Of a DNA stretch of 64,000 bases, positions 33,625 to 42,091 are shown in pieces (position 1 is the first letter of the stretch; each line of letters opens with the position of its first letter). The notes under the pieces were generated by a model. That model was not told the origin of the DNA, did not search any database, and worked only from the letters and a program-made list of their open reading frames with translations. This DNA is from an uncultured Eubacteriales bacterium (GTDB lineage: Bacteria > Bacillota > Clostridia > Oscillospirales > CAG-382): contig CAKSUT010000002.1 in NCBI GenBank assembly GCA_934502885.1, positions 62,001-126,000 of the forward strand, written 5' to 3'. The position numbers were made by a program, and so were the translations under genes.

Positions 33625-35628
33625 TCAAATAAATACTGTGTATCTGTGTTTTTTAAATTCGAGTGTATCCGAAGCTGACGCAAAGTCGCACATCGGCACG
33701 GTATACTCTTTTCCGTCGGGATATGCGAAGGTAACGTCGCAATTGCAGAGCCGTGCGGTATCGTCCGTTTTCTTAAACGAAATGCCGCACTCGCACTCCT
33801 TGCCGCAGACGGTTTCCCTCTCGAAGCACTTCTTGTCTCCGAGGTCCTTCGACTGTGCAAGCAGTATTGCCCCGACGCTGAGAGTCGCTTTGTTCTCGGA
33901 AATGAGCGCATCTTCGCTTAAGTTCTCGTCTCCGCTCACGAAGCGGTGCTTCATATACGGAGTGACCGGGAAGAAATCGTTGTCGTAATCACCCTCGATG
34001 AGTCTGGGCGTGCTGTCGAAGTCAATCGATATGTGCATTTTCCCGCTTACGAGTTTCACCTCGAAATACTCTCCTGCGTCCGGCATATAAATCTTATCGT
34101 CAACACGCACACCCGTCTCTATGCTCCACAGAGGTATGCGGAGCATGAGCTTCTTGGCGTCCGAAAGGGTCGCGTCGATATCGATGCCGACCGAACAGCT
34201 TTCAAGGTAGCCATCGCCTATCGAAATGTGAACCGTTTCAAGTTCGGTGGGTTTTACGGTGACGTCGGCTTTGCCGTAGAGGTTTATGTACACCGCATTT
34301 TTATCGCTTGCAGCAATCACCTCGGCGGCGTTGACAAACCCTCTCGGAATATTGTTTACGCAGCAATGGTTGTGCTTGAACTTCGCCTGCTCGAAAGCAT
34401 AAAGGTGTCCCTCGATGCCTCTGACTCCCCTTGCACCCCACGTGCCGTCACGCGGCACTCCGGCAAGGAACGGATTATAAAATGCAAGCTCGGCAAAGTC
34501 GATGTATCTCACCTCGCCGGTAAGCTTGTAAAGCTCGGTCGCAAGGCGGATAAAGTGAATGACGTCGCAGATTTCGGTTATTGCGTTCTGATAGTTGCCG
34601 GCGGCGATGAAAATATCGTTGAAGCCGACGCTGAAAAGCGGATTGTACTCATGCTTTATGAGTAGACCGAAGAAATTCTCCGCAGCTGTGAGATACTTCT
34701 TTGTTCCCGTCACGCGGTAAAGCTCGAGAAGTCCGTCGAAGCACGACATCATCTCATAAGCCTTCTGGCAGTTTGCGTTGTTTTTGAGTGTGTCCGCAAT
34801 ATCGACGGCAGACGCCTCCTCGCCGAAATAAGGATTTCCTTTCGACTGCGGTTCGTACTCGTCGAGGTCGTCGTACCACATGTGTATCGGTTGTCCCTCA
34901 AGGCTCTTTTTTATAATCTTGTAGCACGCCGTTTCGCCGTCCTCCCACTCATCCGCTATTTCAAGCGCGAAATCGAGGAAGCGGCGGTTTTCGGTGTGTC
35001 TGTAGAGAATGAGTACGGGCTTCATTATCGAACCCGACGGCAAGCCGTAAAACGTACCGGTCTCACAGATTTTCGCACCCATATCTTCAAGCATATCGAT
35101 AAGCTGAAGAGTACTCTTCTCGGCAAGGTCAAGGATTTCCGGCTCTCCCAGAAGCTCATACGCTTCGAGAAGTGCCCAGAGGGTATACTTTCTGCACCAG
35201 ATATTCCAGTTCCAGTTGCAATCCCAACCCATTTTCTCGCGTCCGAACTCAATCGGTGCGCGGAACACAAGCTTTTCGTCCTTATACGTTCCGAGGTATC
35301 CGTCCTCGCGTGCAAAGCCCATTATGCGGTGTACGCTCTCGCGGATCGTATTTTTGAGGTCGCCGTTTCCCGTATATTTGCAGGCGCGGCACGCGCTCAC
35401 GATAAGCTTGCCCCAAAACTCGCCCTGCCATATACCCAAAGGCGCGTCGGCGTCGTCAACGCAGTTTGCGAAAGCGTCCTCAGCTTCCTTGAGTATTACG
35501 TTCTTCGCCTTATCCGAGAGCATTCTCTCGTATATAAACCTCTCAAACTTCTCTTCGACCGCACCGAGAAAGTGTGCGCTTCCGATTTCGGCGGCATTTA
35601 TTCTGTCAGCCTTTGCATATCCGATCAT
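33625..35628 (-). CDS. GH127-like beta-L-arabinofuranosidase family protein (DUF1680)
   Basis: 667 residues, in the usual size range. An (alpha/alpha)6 barrel (about 1-430; APLGIWQGEFWGK, AREDGYLGTY, ARGVRGIEGHLYAFEQA) is followed by beta domains. KHNHCCVNNIPRG holds the vicinal Cys pair that, with an upstream Glu, forms the zinc-bound cysteine nucleophile site of GH127 enzymes. Start ATG 35628 follows AAAGGAGA with 7 bases spacing; a TTG 6 bases upstream is rejected. It heads the four-gene operon and likely releases L-arabinose or a related sugar from imported oligosaccharides. GH146 or another DUF1680 family is possible. Confidence 0.82.
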   Translation of the reverse strand: MIGYAKADRINAAEIGSAHFLGAVEEKFERFIYERMLSDKAKNVILKEAEDAFANCVDDADAPLGIWQGEFWGKLIVSACRACKYTGNGDLKNTIRESVHRIMGFAREDGYLGTYKDEKLVFRAPIEFGREKMGWDCNWNWNIWCRKYTLWALLEAYELLGEPEILDLAEKSTLQLIDMLEDMGAKICETGTFYGLPSGSIMKPVLILYRHTENRRFLDFALEIADEWEDGETACYKIIKKSLEGQPIHMWYDDLDEYEPQSKGNPYFGEEASAVDIADTLKNNANCQKAYEMMSCFDGLLELYRVTGTKKYLTAAENFFGLLIKHEYNPLFSVGFNDIFIAAGNYQNAITEICDVIHFIRLATELYKLTGEVRYIDFAELAFYNPFLAGVPRDGTWGARGVRGIEGHLYAFEQAKFKHNHCCVNNIPRGFVNAAEVIAASDKNAVYINLYGKADVTVKPTELETVHISIGDGYLESCSVGIDIDATLSDAKKLMLRIPLWSIETGVRVDDKIYMPDAGEYFEVKLVSGKMHISIDFDSTPRLIEGDYDNDFFPVTPYMKHRFVSGDENLSEDALISENKATLSVGAILLAQSKDLGDKKCFERETVCGKECECGISFKKTDDTARLCNCDVTFAYPDGKEYTVPMCDFASASDTLEFKKHRYTVFI

Positions 35629-35683
35629 CGTCAATCTCCTTTGCTTTTCCGTTTTTCATTCGCAGAACACGGTATGATACCCG

Positions 35684-35712
35684 ATTATACACCATTTTTC
35701 TCCGCACGTCAA
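35684..35712 (-). promoter_or_regulatory. Promoter of the GH127-SGNH-SGNH-GH43 operon
   Basis: On the minus strand, TTGACG (35712-35707), 17 bases, TATAAT (35689-35684); leader of about 50 bases. Confidence 0.75.
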
Positions 35713-35750
35713 TACATAAACCGAATCCGTTGTGTGCTTTTTTGATAAAT

Positions 35751-36566
35751 TTACCGTTTCTCCGTGATAAGCTCTCTCGGTATCAGTGCGTAATCGTACA
35801 TAACCTCCGAATGATTCTTCACAAAAAGCTCTTTTGTCACCGTGCCGTCCGCACCGTGCGCCACCCGATATATCTCGGAGCATCTGTAAAACTTTCCGTT
35901 TTCCTCCGTAAATCTGTGGTTTTCCTCAGCAAGCGCATATAAGCACGGAAACTCTTTTTTGCTCCGAAGCTCCGCGTGCAGGATCTCTCCCTCACAGTAT
36001 ACGCACAGCTGAACATCGCAGTCGGCGGTGTTTTCAAATCTGTAGTCTACATAGTTGTAGCAAACGGACGTCCCGGACGAAAGCGGTTCTCTCCTTCCCT
36101 CGTCCGGAGAGAGTGCGTCGGAGTGCATATGAAACTCCGTAATCTTCATCGGACTTTGCAGAACAAGAAGGTTTATTACGTTCCCGAGATTGCAAAGTCC
36201 TCCGCCGATACCGGTCACAAGCTTGTTTTTTTCGATTATCCGCCCAACCTTATAGCCCTTTGCTGCGGTCGTGCTTCCGACTGTTCTCCAAAACGAAAAG
36301 GTTTCTCCGGGATGTATGACAAGTCCGTTTATTCTTTCTGCGGCAAGCGCAATATTGACGGCTTTCCCCTCTTGTGTGGCAATGTCAACTCCCGGAAGCC
36401 TTTTTATCATGTTTACGCTCTTCTCGGACACAATCACGGGCAGTTTTGCGTAGGTTTTCTCTTTTGCAAATACCGCTTTCCCGAAAAAGTCGCGGGCATT
36501 CCGCTTTATTGTTTCTTTTCTTACGGATATTGCGTAAAATAAGGGGTTCATTTCACAAAAAAGCAT
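35751..36566 (-). CDS. VanW family protein
   Basis: 271 residues. INGLVIHPGETFSFWRTVG, VTGIGGGLCNLGNVI and EFHMHSDALSPDEGRREP are the conserved VanW blocks. The family is linked to cell-wall functions and to vancomycin-resistance clusters but its biochemistry is unknown. No signal peptide is seen at the chosen start, ATG 36566, which follows AGGGAGAG; the longer open frame runs into the HAD gene. Last gene of the WYL-TIM-HAD-VanW run; other van genes are absent, so no resistance claim is made. Confidence 0.88.
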   Translation of the reverse strand: MLFCEMNPLFYAISVRKETIKRNARDFFGKAVFAKEKTYAKLPVIVSEKSVNMIKRLPGVDIATQEGKAVNIALAAERINGLVIHPGETFSFWRTVGSTTAAKGYKVGRIIEKNKLVTGIGGGLCNLGNVINLLVLQSPMKITEFHMHSDALSPDEGRREPLSSGTSVCYNYVDYRFENTADCDVQLCVYCEGEILHAELRSKKEFPCLYALAEENHRFTEENGKFYRCSEIYRVAHGADGTVTKELFVKNHSEVMYDYALIPRELITEKR

Positions 36567-36594
36567 GAATTCTCTCCCTGTTCGGTAAATTTCG

Positions 36595-37101
36595 TTACAG
36601 CACTCCGATTTTGCGGCAGAGCTTGATGTACATTTTTTCAAACATTCTTCTCTTTCCGACTCCGGTTTCGCCCGCATTTTTTCTGTATTCGACGAACACG
36701 GAAAAAATGCCGCACCTGTTCGCACCGTATATGTCTGAAAGAAGTCTGTCTCCGACAACTGCCGTTTTGTCACTTTCTGTTCCGAGCATCCTCATCGCTT
36801 CAATAAAACCGCGCCTTTTCGGTTTTTCGGCGTCACATATGTAAGGCACGCCGACAGAAAGGGCGAAAGTCTCCGCTCTTTTCAGGTCGTTGTCGGTCAG
36901 AAGCACAGCAGAGAAGCCCTCACGTACGAGCTTCTCAAAGAGCGCCGCCGTTTCACTCTCCGGGGGCATTCCGTGGGGAACAAGCGTGCCGTCGATATCG
37001 AAAATCAGCCCCGTGATTCCCCTCGAACGAAGCTCCGCGTAGTTGATATCATACACGCTTTTGACGCAAATGTCCGGACGCAAAATTTTCGGAAAAGTCA
37101 T
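36595..37101 (-). CDS. YqeG-type HAD IIIA phosphatase
   Basis: 168 residues. LIFDIDGTLVPHG carries the HAD nucleophile motif DxDGT, LLTDNDLKRAETFA gives the Thr/Ser motif, and AVVGDRLLSDIYGANRCG the metal-binding Asp motif. This length and pattern match the YqeG family, related to mitochondrial phosphatidylglycerophosphate phosphatase. Start 37101 is 1 base after the stop of the preceding gene. Probable substrate is a phosphorylated lipid or small metabolite. Confidence 0.88.
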   Translation of the reverse strand: MTFPKILRPDICVKSVYDINYAELRSRGITGLIFDIDGTLVPHGMPPESETAALFEKLVREGFSAVLLTDNDLKRAETFALSVGVPYICDAEKPKRRGFIEAMRMLGTESDKTAVVGDRLLSDIYGANRCGIFSVFVEYRKNAGETGVGKRRMFEKMYIKLCRKIGVL

Positions 37102-37102
37102 A

Positions 37103-37810
37103 TCACCGACCTCGCGTTTCGTCTTTTCGCACATACCGCAAAACGCTCTCTATCTGTTCGCAGTAGGTGCCGTTCGGGGCAAAAACTCCGTCCGCGAAAG
37201 CCGCGCCGACGGTAAACGCAAAGACGCCGGACTCTTTCACCGTATCTATCCTCGCAAAGCTGTTCACGCTTCCTGCAATGCAAACAGGTGCGTTTACATT
37301 CGACGTAAAATCCAAAATGAGCTTTTCGGCGTCCTTTGTATATCTGTACGCCAAAAGGTCAAAGCCGAAGACGCCTTTTTCAAGGTATTCGTGCGCCTCG
37401 GATATCATAGTCTCGCACTCTCCGTCGAGAACCGACGGTCGTCCGCTCACTTTTCCGACGTAAGGCATATACTTTATTCCGTTTTCGCGGCATATTTCAT
37501 TGACGGAGTCGTAATACAGCGTTCCCATAAGAAAATCGCATCCGCACCTTGCCGCGGTTTTCGCACCGTCAATACATTCTTTCTCGCCGTATGCCGGGAC
37601 CTCGAGAACCGTCGTCCCTCCGCACTCCCTCATTTCGCAAAACAGCGGTTTCATCTCGTCAAAAGGTATCCCGACTTCTTTCATTCCCCACATCGGAACC
37701 TCCGGCGCAACACCGCCGAGTCTGCACTCACGGAACAGCTCGGCCGCATTTTTTACGGTGCGGTCGCTATATGTAAGCATGACCGTGAGTTTAGGTTTGT
37801 TATCGCACAT
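37103..37810 (-). CDS. Unassigned TIM-barrel-like cytosolic protein
   Basis: 235 residues. Alternating strand-helix pattern with a C-terminal phosphate-binding-like end (APVCIAGSVNSFARIDTVKE, then GVFAFTVGAAFADG), as in aldolase and FMN-type barrels, and acid/aromatic residues at strand ends (VLEVPAYG, FLMGTLYYDSV, FGFDLLAYRY). I cannot name the family. Start ATG 37810 lies 2 bases after the WYL regulator stop; the ORF upstream of it overlaps that gene. It may be a sugar-phosphate or keto-acid enzyme regulated with its WYL neighbour. Confidence 0.65.
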   Translation of the reverse strand: MCDNKPKLTVMLTYSDRTVKNAAELFRECRLGGVAPEVPMWGMKEVGIPFDEMKPLFCEMRECGGTTVLEVPAYGEKECIDGAKTAARCGCDFLMGTLYYDSVNEICRENGIKYMPYVGKVSGRPSVLDGECETMISEAHEYLEKGVFGFDLLAYRYTKDAEKLILDFTSNVNAPVCIAGSVNSFARIDTVKESGVFAFTVGAAFADGVFAPNGTYCEQIESVLRYVRKDETRGR

Positions 37811-37812
37811 AA

Positions 37813-38796
37813 TCAGTCGGATATCCCCTTCGTAAGCATATCGGTACAGTATCTTGTGTACCCGTCTTTTACGGGCTCGGGACCCTTGATTTTGATTTTT
37901 CCGTTCAGACCGAAAATCCACGAATAGAAGTGTCCGCTCACGGCGACCGTAACCGTTGCATGGTATCCGTTTTCTCCGTCGCGGACAAGGATGCAGTCCG
38001 TGCCGAAGAAGTCGGCGAATATGCCGAGAGACTCTTTGTCTACCGAAAGCACAACCTCATGTTCCTCGCCTCCGAACATATCGAAGGTTTTCTTGGCGTA
38101 CTCGGCTCTGTCAAAATCGGATATTTCGCGGCACTCCGTTCTCGGAGTATCGTCAACCTTGGTATATTCCATTTTATCGACTCTGTAATGCTTTAACATC
38201 TCGGACTCGTCGTCGTAAGCGACAAGATAATAGTTTTCGTCGCTCCACATAAGAGCGACCGGATTCACCGAATAATACGCTCCGTCGCGCTTGAACTCTC
38301 TTTCAAAGCCGTCGGAATAGACGAAGTACTTGAACCGTATCTTGCGTGAAAGGCGTATCGCGTTCTGAATCATGTCAACATTGTAGTAAATCATTTCGTT
38401 CGGCGCTTTTACGCGTCCCGATATGACGACCGAACGCCTGAGCGTTTCAGCCTCGCTTTTCGGCGCGAGCTTCATTATTTTGTTTATGAGCGACATACTC
38501 TTTCTTGCCGTAAGAAACCGCGACGCCTGAATGACATCGACAAGTATTTTCAGCTCCGAAAGCTCAAAATCTCTTTTTCCCACGCAATATCCCGACGGCG
38601 TTCTTATGATATCCATGCCGTACTGCTCAAGGCATTCAATATCGTTGTAGATGCTCTTTCTCTCGGCGCTTATTCCGTAAACGGCAAGTGCATCTATTAT
38701 CTGCGGCACGCTCATGCAATGGTTCTCGTCGGTATTCTCGAGAAGTATATCGCGAAGCCGCAAAAGCTTGAGTTTTCCTCCCATTGTCTTCGGCAT
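37813..38796 (-). CDS. WYL-domain transcriptional regulator
   Basis: 327 residues: an N-terminal winged helix-turn-helix (about 15-75; LLRLRDILLEN, ISAERKSIYNDIECLEQYG), then the WYL-type ligand-binding domain (about 140-225; IRFKYFVYSDG, YSVNPVALMWSDENYYLVAY) and a C-terminal extension. The WYL domain senses nucleotides or other ligands in the family. Start 38796 follows AAGGAGGAAACTT. It leads an operon with the TIM-barrel-like, HAD and VanW genes. The regulatory targets are unknown. Confidence 0.88.
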   Translation of the reverse strand: MPKTMGGKLKLLRLRDILLENTDENHCMSVPQIIDALAVYGISAERKSIYNDIECLEQYGMDIIRTPSGYCVGKRDFELSELKILVDVIQASRFLTARKSMSLINKIMKLAPKSEAETLRRSVVISGRVKAPNEMIYYNVDMIQNAIRLSRKIRFKYFVYSDGFEREFKRDGAYYSVNPVALMWSDENYYLVAYDDESEMLKHYRVDKMEYTKVDDTPRTECREISDFDRAEYAKKTFDMFGGEEHEVVLSVDKESLGIFADFFGTDCILVRDGENGYHATVTVAVSGHFYSWIFGLNGKIKIKGPEPVKDGYTRYCTDMLTKGISD

Positions 38797-38921
38797 AAAG
38801 TTTCCTCCTTGTGACAAATGTCAGCCTGTTATGGTACAAGTATAACACACACAGGAAGAATTTTCTGTTTACTTTTGTAAATTTTATATCCGCACGGTAA
38901 GCCCGAATTCATAAAATGTGC

Positions 38922-38950
38922 TTGAAAAAACGGCGGCGAAATGGTATTAT
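38922..38950 (+). promoter_or_regulatory. Promoter of holA
   Basis: TTGAAA (38922-38927), 17 bases, TATTAT (38945-38950). The start site would be near 38957, only 4 bases before ATG 38961, which supports the downstream GTG start. Confidence 0.5.
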
Positions 38951-38996
38951 GTAGTGTGTTATGTTCGGCAATAAATTCGGAAAGGCGGAAAGAACT

Positions 38997-40133
38997 GTGG
39001 CTTCGTCAAAAGGCAACGCAAAAAGCGCGGATAACGAGAAAATACTCAAAGAGCGGCTCAAGTCCCGCGAAACGGCAGGCGTATACTGTTTCGGCGGCGA
39101 TGAGCTTTACATGATGGACTATTACGCCACGGAACTCAGTAAGTCCGCCGGCAGTATTATCGACGTTGACTATTTCAGAGGGAAGTTTTCGTTCGGAGAT
39201 TTCTCCGACGCTTTCACGACGGTTTCCGTACACGAGGCGATGGAGTTCGACCTTGACAGCATGAGTATATTCGGCGACGAAGAAAGCGGTGCAAAAAAGA
39301 AGCCGAAGTCCGACATGAAGGTAATAAAGCTCGATGAGCCGAATTTTTCCGAGTGGAGTGAGTCGGATGCGGATGCTTTTCTCGATATGTTGAAAAACGT
39401 CGGCAAAAAGACGGTTGTGATAGTTTTCGCTCCCGAAAAAGAATCGTCGCAGTCGAAGACGCACACGGAAATAATGAAGGGCATCAAAAAAACGGCTCTT
39501 TGCGTGGAGCTTTATCATATGCAGCCGGGAGATGCGGCACTCATAAAGTGGCTCGGACGGACGCTTGCGAAGTGCGGAGTCGAAGCCGACACGGAGTCCG
39601 TGAGGTACATGATAAGCACGGTCGGCTGTGATATGTGTACTCTTAAGAACGAAGCGGAAAAGCTCGGAATATACCTTATGTCAAAGGGCAAAAAAAAGCT
39701 GACGCGCGAGGCAGTCGATTTCATCTGCATAAAGAATATCGACAACATAAATTTCGCTCTTCCAAACGCAATTCAGGAGGGAAACTTCACGATGGCGGCA
39801 AGGGAGCTTCACATATTCGAGGAAAAGAACACTCCGCCTCTTATCGTATTCGGAATGGTGGCGTCGGCGCTCGGAAACATGGTGAAGGTGTCATACTGCC
39901 GCAAAAAGCAGATGAGCAATGCGGAAATTGCCGCAAAGACCGGCATTCATCCGTACGTTGTACAGAAAACCGTGTCCGCGCTCACGGGACGTTTTCCGGG
40001 AAGAAAAGAAGACTCTTTCTGCAAATTTGCGTCTAAGAGAGTCCTTGACTGCGACAGACAGATGAAAGGCTCGCCGGTTGACAACTACCAGCTGCTTTGG
40101 TTTTTGCTCTTTGATCTGTGTACGTACAGGTGA
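38997..40133 (+). CDS. holA: DNA polymerase III subunit delta
   Basis: 378 residues from GTG 38997 (390 from ATG 38961). The delta subunit is part of the clamp loader that opens and loads the beta clamp. Evidence: domain I begins AGVYCFGGDELYMMDYYA, domain II VVIVFAPEKESSQ and PGDAALIKWLGRTLAKCGV, domain III with MARELHIFEEKNTPPLIVFGMV and the YCRKKQMSNAEIAAKTGIHPY helix. ATG 38961 has no ribosome site and almost no leader; GTG 38997 is preceded by GGAAAGGCGGAAAG, so I prefer it, with some doubt. Terminator shared with the convergent unit follows. Confidence 0.9.
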   Translation: MASSKGNAKSADNEKILKERLKSRETAGVYCFGGDELYMMDYYATELSKSAGSIIDVDYFRGKFSFGDFSDAFTTVSVHEAMEFDLDSMSIFGDEESGAKKKPKSDMKVIKLDEPNFSEWSESDADAFLDMLKNVGKKTVVIVFAPEKESSQSKTHTEIMKGIKKTALCVELYHMQPGDAALIKWLGRTLAKCGVEADTESVRYMISTVGCDMCTLKNEAEKLGIYLMSKGKKKLTREAVDFICIKNIDNINFALPNAIQEGNFTMAARELHIFEEKNTPPLIVFGMVASALGNMVKVSYCRKKQMSNAEIAAKTGIHPYVVQKTVSALTGRFPGRKEDSFCKFASKRVLDCDRQMKGSPVDNYQLLWFLLFDLCTYR

Positions 40134-40145
40134 CAATACAACATG

Positions 40146-40184
40146 AAAAAAGTGCGGTTTCCACGCCGGAAGCCGCACTTTTTT
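40146..40184. terminator. Bidirectional terminator between holA and the wecA unit
   Basis: AAAAAAGTGCGG and CCGCACTTTTTT form a near-perfect stem extended by TTCC/GGAA, giving T-runs on both strands. Confidence 0.9.
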
Positions 40185-40185
40185 A

Positions 40186-40944
40186 TTATTCCTCTTTACT
40201 TTCGGCATCGATAAGCCCGAGTTTCGTCGTTTCAAGCTCATAAACAAGCTCGTCGCCCTGATACGTTTTCGCCGCAACCACAAGACCGTAATCAAGGCTT
40301 ATCGTGTAATACTCCGTGAAAACAGCTTCGCCGAGATTATACGAAAACACAAGCTCCGCCGTGTTGCCGTAGCTCCCCTTTGATAGAGTGTACTCAAACT
40401 CCGTTGTGTCATACGGCAGGTTGAGAAAGCCGTATACCGACGGCAGCATTCCCTCGGAGAAAACGTCTGAGGTTCCGCTCGGATAAACCGCAGACGATAT
40501 CGTGGGAGTATACTCCGTTACGGTTATACTCTCCCCGTCGTCCGAAATGATTTTTACCGTTCGTCCGTCTTTCATTATATCGAGCCTGTACTCGGGCGCA
40601 TTACGGGAAAGCTTTACATTCTGCATCAGCGTTTTTTCGGAGTAATACGCCGTAACCGTTGCCTCCCAGACGTAATTATCCGGAACTTCAATGCTGTCTG
40701 CCACGGCTCTGAAGTTTTCCTTCGTCACGCTCACAGGCGTTTTACTGTGAGAAAAACCGCCGTTTTCGAGGGTGCTCAATATACCGTCAGAATCGCCGCC
40801 GTTCACCGAATCGCCGTCGTTTTCCCCCGGTCCGAACCGCCGCGAGGGAGGTCCGAACAGGTTCTGCCACAAAAGTACGCCTGCAACAGCGATTACGAAC
40901 ACGACCATTGTGATTATCTCAAATACGTTCTTTTTTATGTTCAT
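40186..40944 (-). CDS. Membrane-anchored protein, possibly LolA-like fold, unknown
   Basis: 252 residues. One N-terminal membrane span (about 10-29), a Gly/Asp-rich linker (about 35-60), then an all-beta region with the run of strands seen in lipoprotein-carrier-like folds (YVWEATVTAYYSEKTLMQNV, YRLDIMKDGRTVKIISDDG). It starts 4 bases after wecB and so belongs to the trpS-wecA-wecB message. It may act in wall-polymer assembly. Not assigned to a family. Confidence 0.6.
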   Translation of the reverse strand: MNIKKNVFEIITMVVFVIAVAGVLLWQNLFGPPSRRFGPGENDGDSVNGGDSDGILSTLENGGFSHSKTPVSVTKENFRAVADSIEVPDNYVWEATVTAYYSEKTLMQNVKLSRNAPEYRLDIMKDGRTVKIISDDGESITVTEYTPTISSAVYPSGTSDVFSEGMLPSVYGFLNLPYDTTEFEYTLSKGSYGNTAELVFSYNLGEAVFTEYYTISLDYGLVVAAKTYQGDELVYELETTKLGLIDAESKEE

Positions 40945-40948
40945 GATA

Positions 40949-42091
40949 TCAGATATAATCTTCGGGACGCTCGCCCAAGCCGAAGTGGTAAAGTATTGCG
41001 TCGGCTATACGTGCAGAGGTCTTTCCGTCGCCGTAGGGGTTGCGTGCCGACGCCATTTTTTCGTATTTTTCGCGGTCTGTGAGAAGCTCGGACGCCATGC
41101 GGAAAACGGTGTCCTCGTCAATTCCGGCAAGCTTCGCCGTACCTGCCTCTATTCCCTCGGGGCGTTCGGTTTCGCGGCGAAGCACGAGAACCGGCTTATT
41201 AAGAGCCGGGGCGTCCTCCTGTATACCGCCCGAATCGGTGAGAATAAGGTAGCTTTTAGCGAGAAGGTTGTGCGCTTCGACCGGAGGAAGAGGATCCGTG
41301 AGAAGCACTCTTTCTTTTCCGGAAAGTATCGCGTTTACGGTCTTTCTGACAGCGGGATTGAGGTGTACGAGGTACACTATCTGCACGTCGTCAAAGGTCT
41401 CGGCTATTCTTGCAAGCGCACGGCAGATATTCTCGAGAGGTTCGCCGAGATTTTCGCGTCTGTGCGCCGTGACGAATATTATGCGTTTTGAAAAATCGAG
41501 TTTTTCGGCAAGCTCCTTCGGAAACTTAAAGTCCTTCTTTACGGTATAGCCGACGGCGTCGATTTCGGTGTTGCCGGTGATGAAAAGTCCGTCGGTGATA
41601 TTCTCTTTCACGAGCTGCTCACGGCACAGAGGAGTCGGGATAAAGTGGAGGTCGGCAATCGGACCTATCAGTCTGCGGTTCATTTCCTCGGGGTACGGCG
41701 ACCACTTGTCATAGGAACGGAGTCCGGCTTCGACGTGACCGACGGGAATCTTGTTATAGAAAGCACTGAGAGCCGAGGTAAACGCGGTCGAGGTATCGCC
41801 GTGTACGAGAACAAGGTCGGGGCACTCCGCTTTGAGTACCGGGTCAAGCTTTTCGAGAATATCGGTGGTTATCGTGTTTATCGTCTGCGACGGGCGCATA
41901 ATGTCGAGGTTGTACTCAGGCACAACGCCGAAAAAGTCGAGTACCGAATTGAGCATCTCTCTGTGCTGACCGGTCACGCAAACGACGGTTTCAATCTCTT
42001 TTCTCTTTCTCAGCTCATGCACGAGCGGACACATTTTTATAGCGTCGGGACGTGTGCCGAATATCGGCATTACCTTAATTTTCTTCGTCAT
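40949..42091 (-). CDS. wecB: UDP-N-acetylglucosamine 2-epimerase (non-hydrolysing)
   Basis: 380 residues. GTRPDAIKMCPLVHEL, GHVEAGLRSYD, LTDSGGIQEDAPALNKPVLV and RETERPEGIEAGTAKL are the family blocks. The enzyme interconverts UDP-GlcNAc and UDP-ManNAc, the ManNAc donor for teichoic or secondary wall polymer linkage units. Its ATG overlaps the wecA stop (ATGA), indicating translational coupling. A glycosyltransferase of the WecG/TagA family that could use UDP-ManNAc is at 57444-58214. Other names for this gene are mnaA and yvyH. Confidence 0.95.
   Translation of the reverse strand: MTKKIKVMPIFGTRPDAIKMCPLVHELRKRKEIETVVCVTGQHREMLNSVLDFFGVVPEYNLDIMRPSQTINTITTDILEKLDPVLKAECPDLVLVHGDTSTAFTSALSAFYNKIPVGHVEAGLRSYDKWSPYPEEMNRRLIGPIADLHFIPTPLCREQLVKENITDGLFITGNTEIDAVGYTVKKDFKFPKELAEKLDFSKRIIFVTAHRRENLGEPLENICRALARIAETFDDVQIVYLVHLNPAVRKTVNAILSGKERVLLTDPLPPVEAHNLLAKSYLILTDSGGIQEDAPALNKPVLVLRRETERPEGIEAGTAKLAGIDEDTVFRMASELLTDREKYEKMASARNPYGDGKTSARIADAILYHFGLGERPEDYI

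Noticed and set aside
34882..35745. 287-codon plus-strand open frame
   Set aside because: Antisense to the GH127-like gene and crossing its promoter; low-quality composition.
35751..36566. Vancomycin-resistance locus suggested by VanW
   Set aside because: VanW-family proteins are widespread; no vanA/H/X/Y or vanR/S gene is here.
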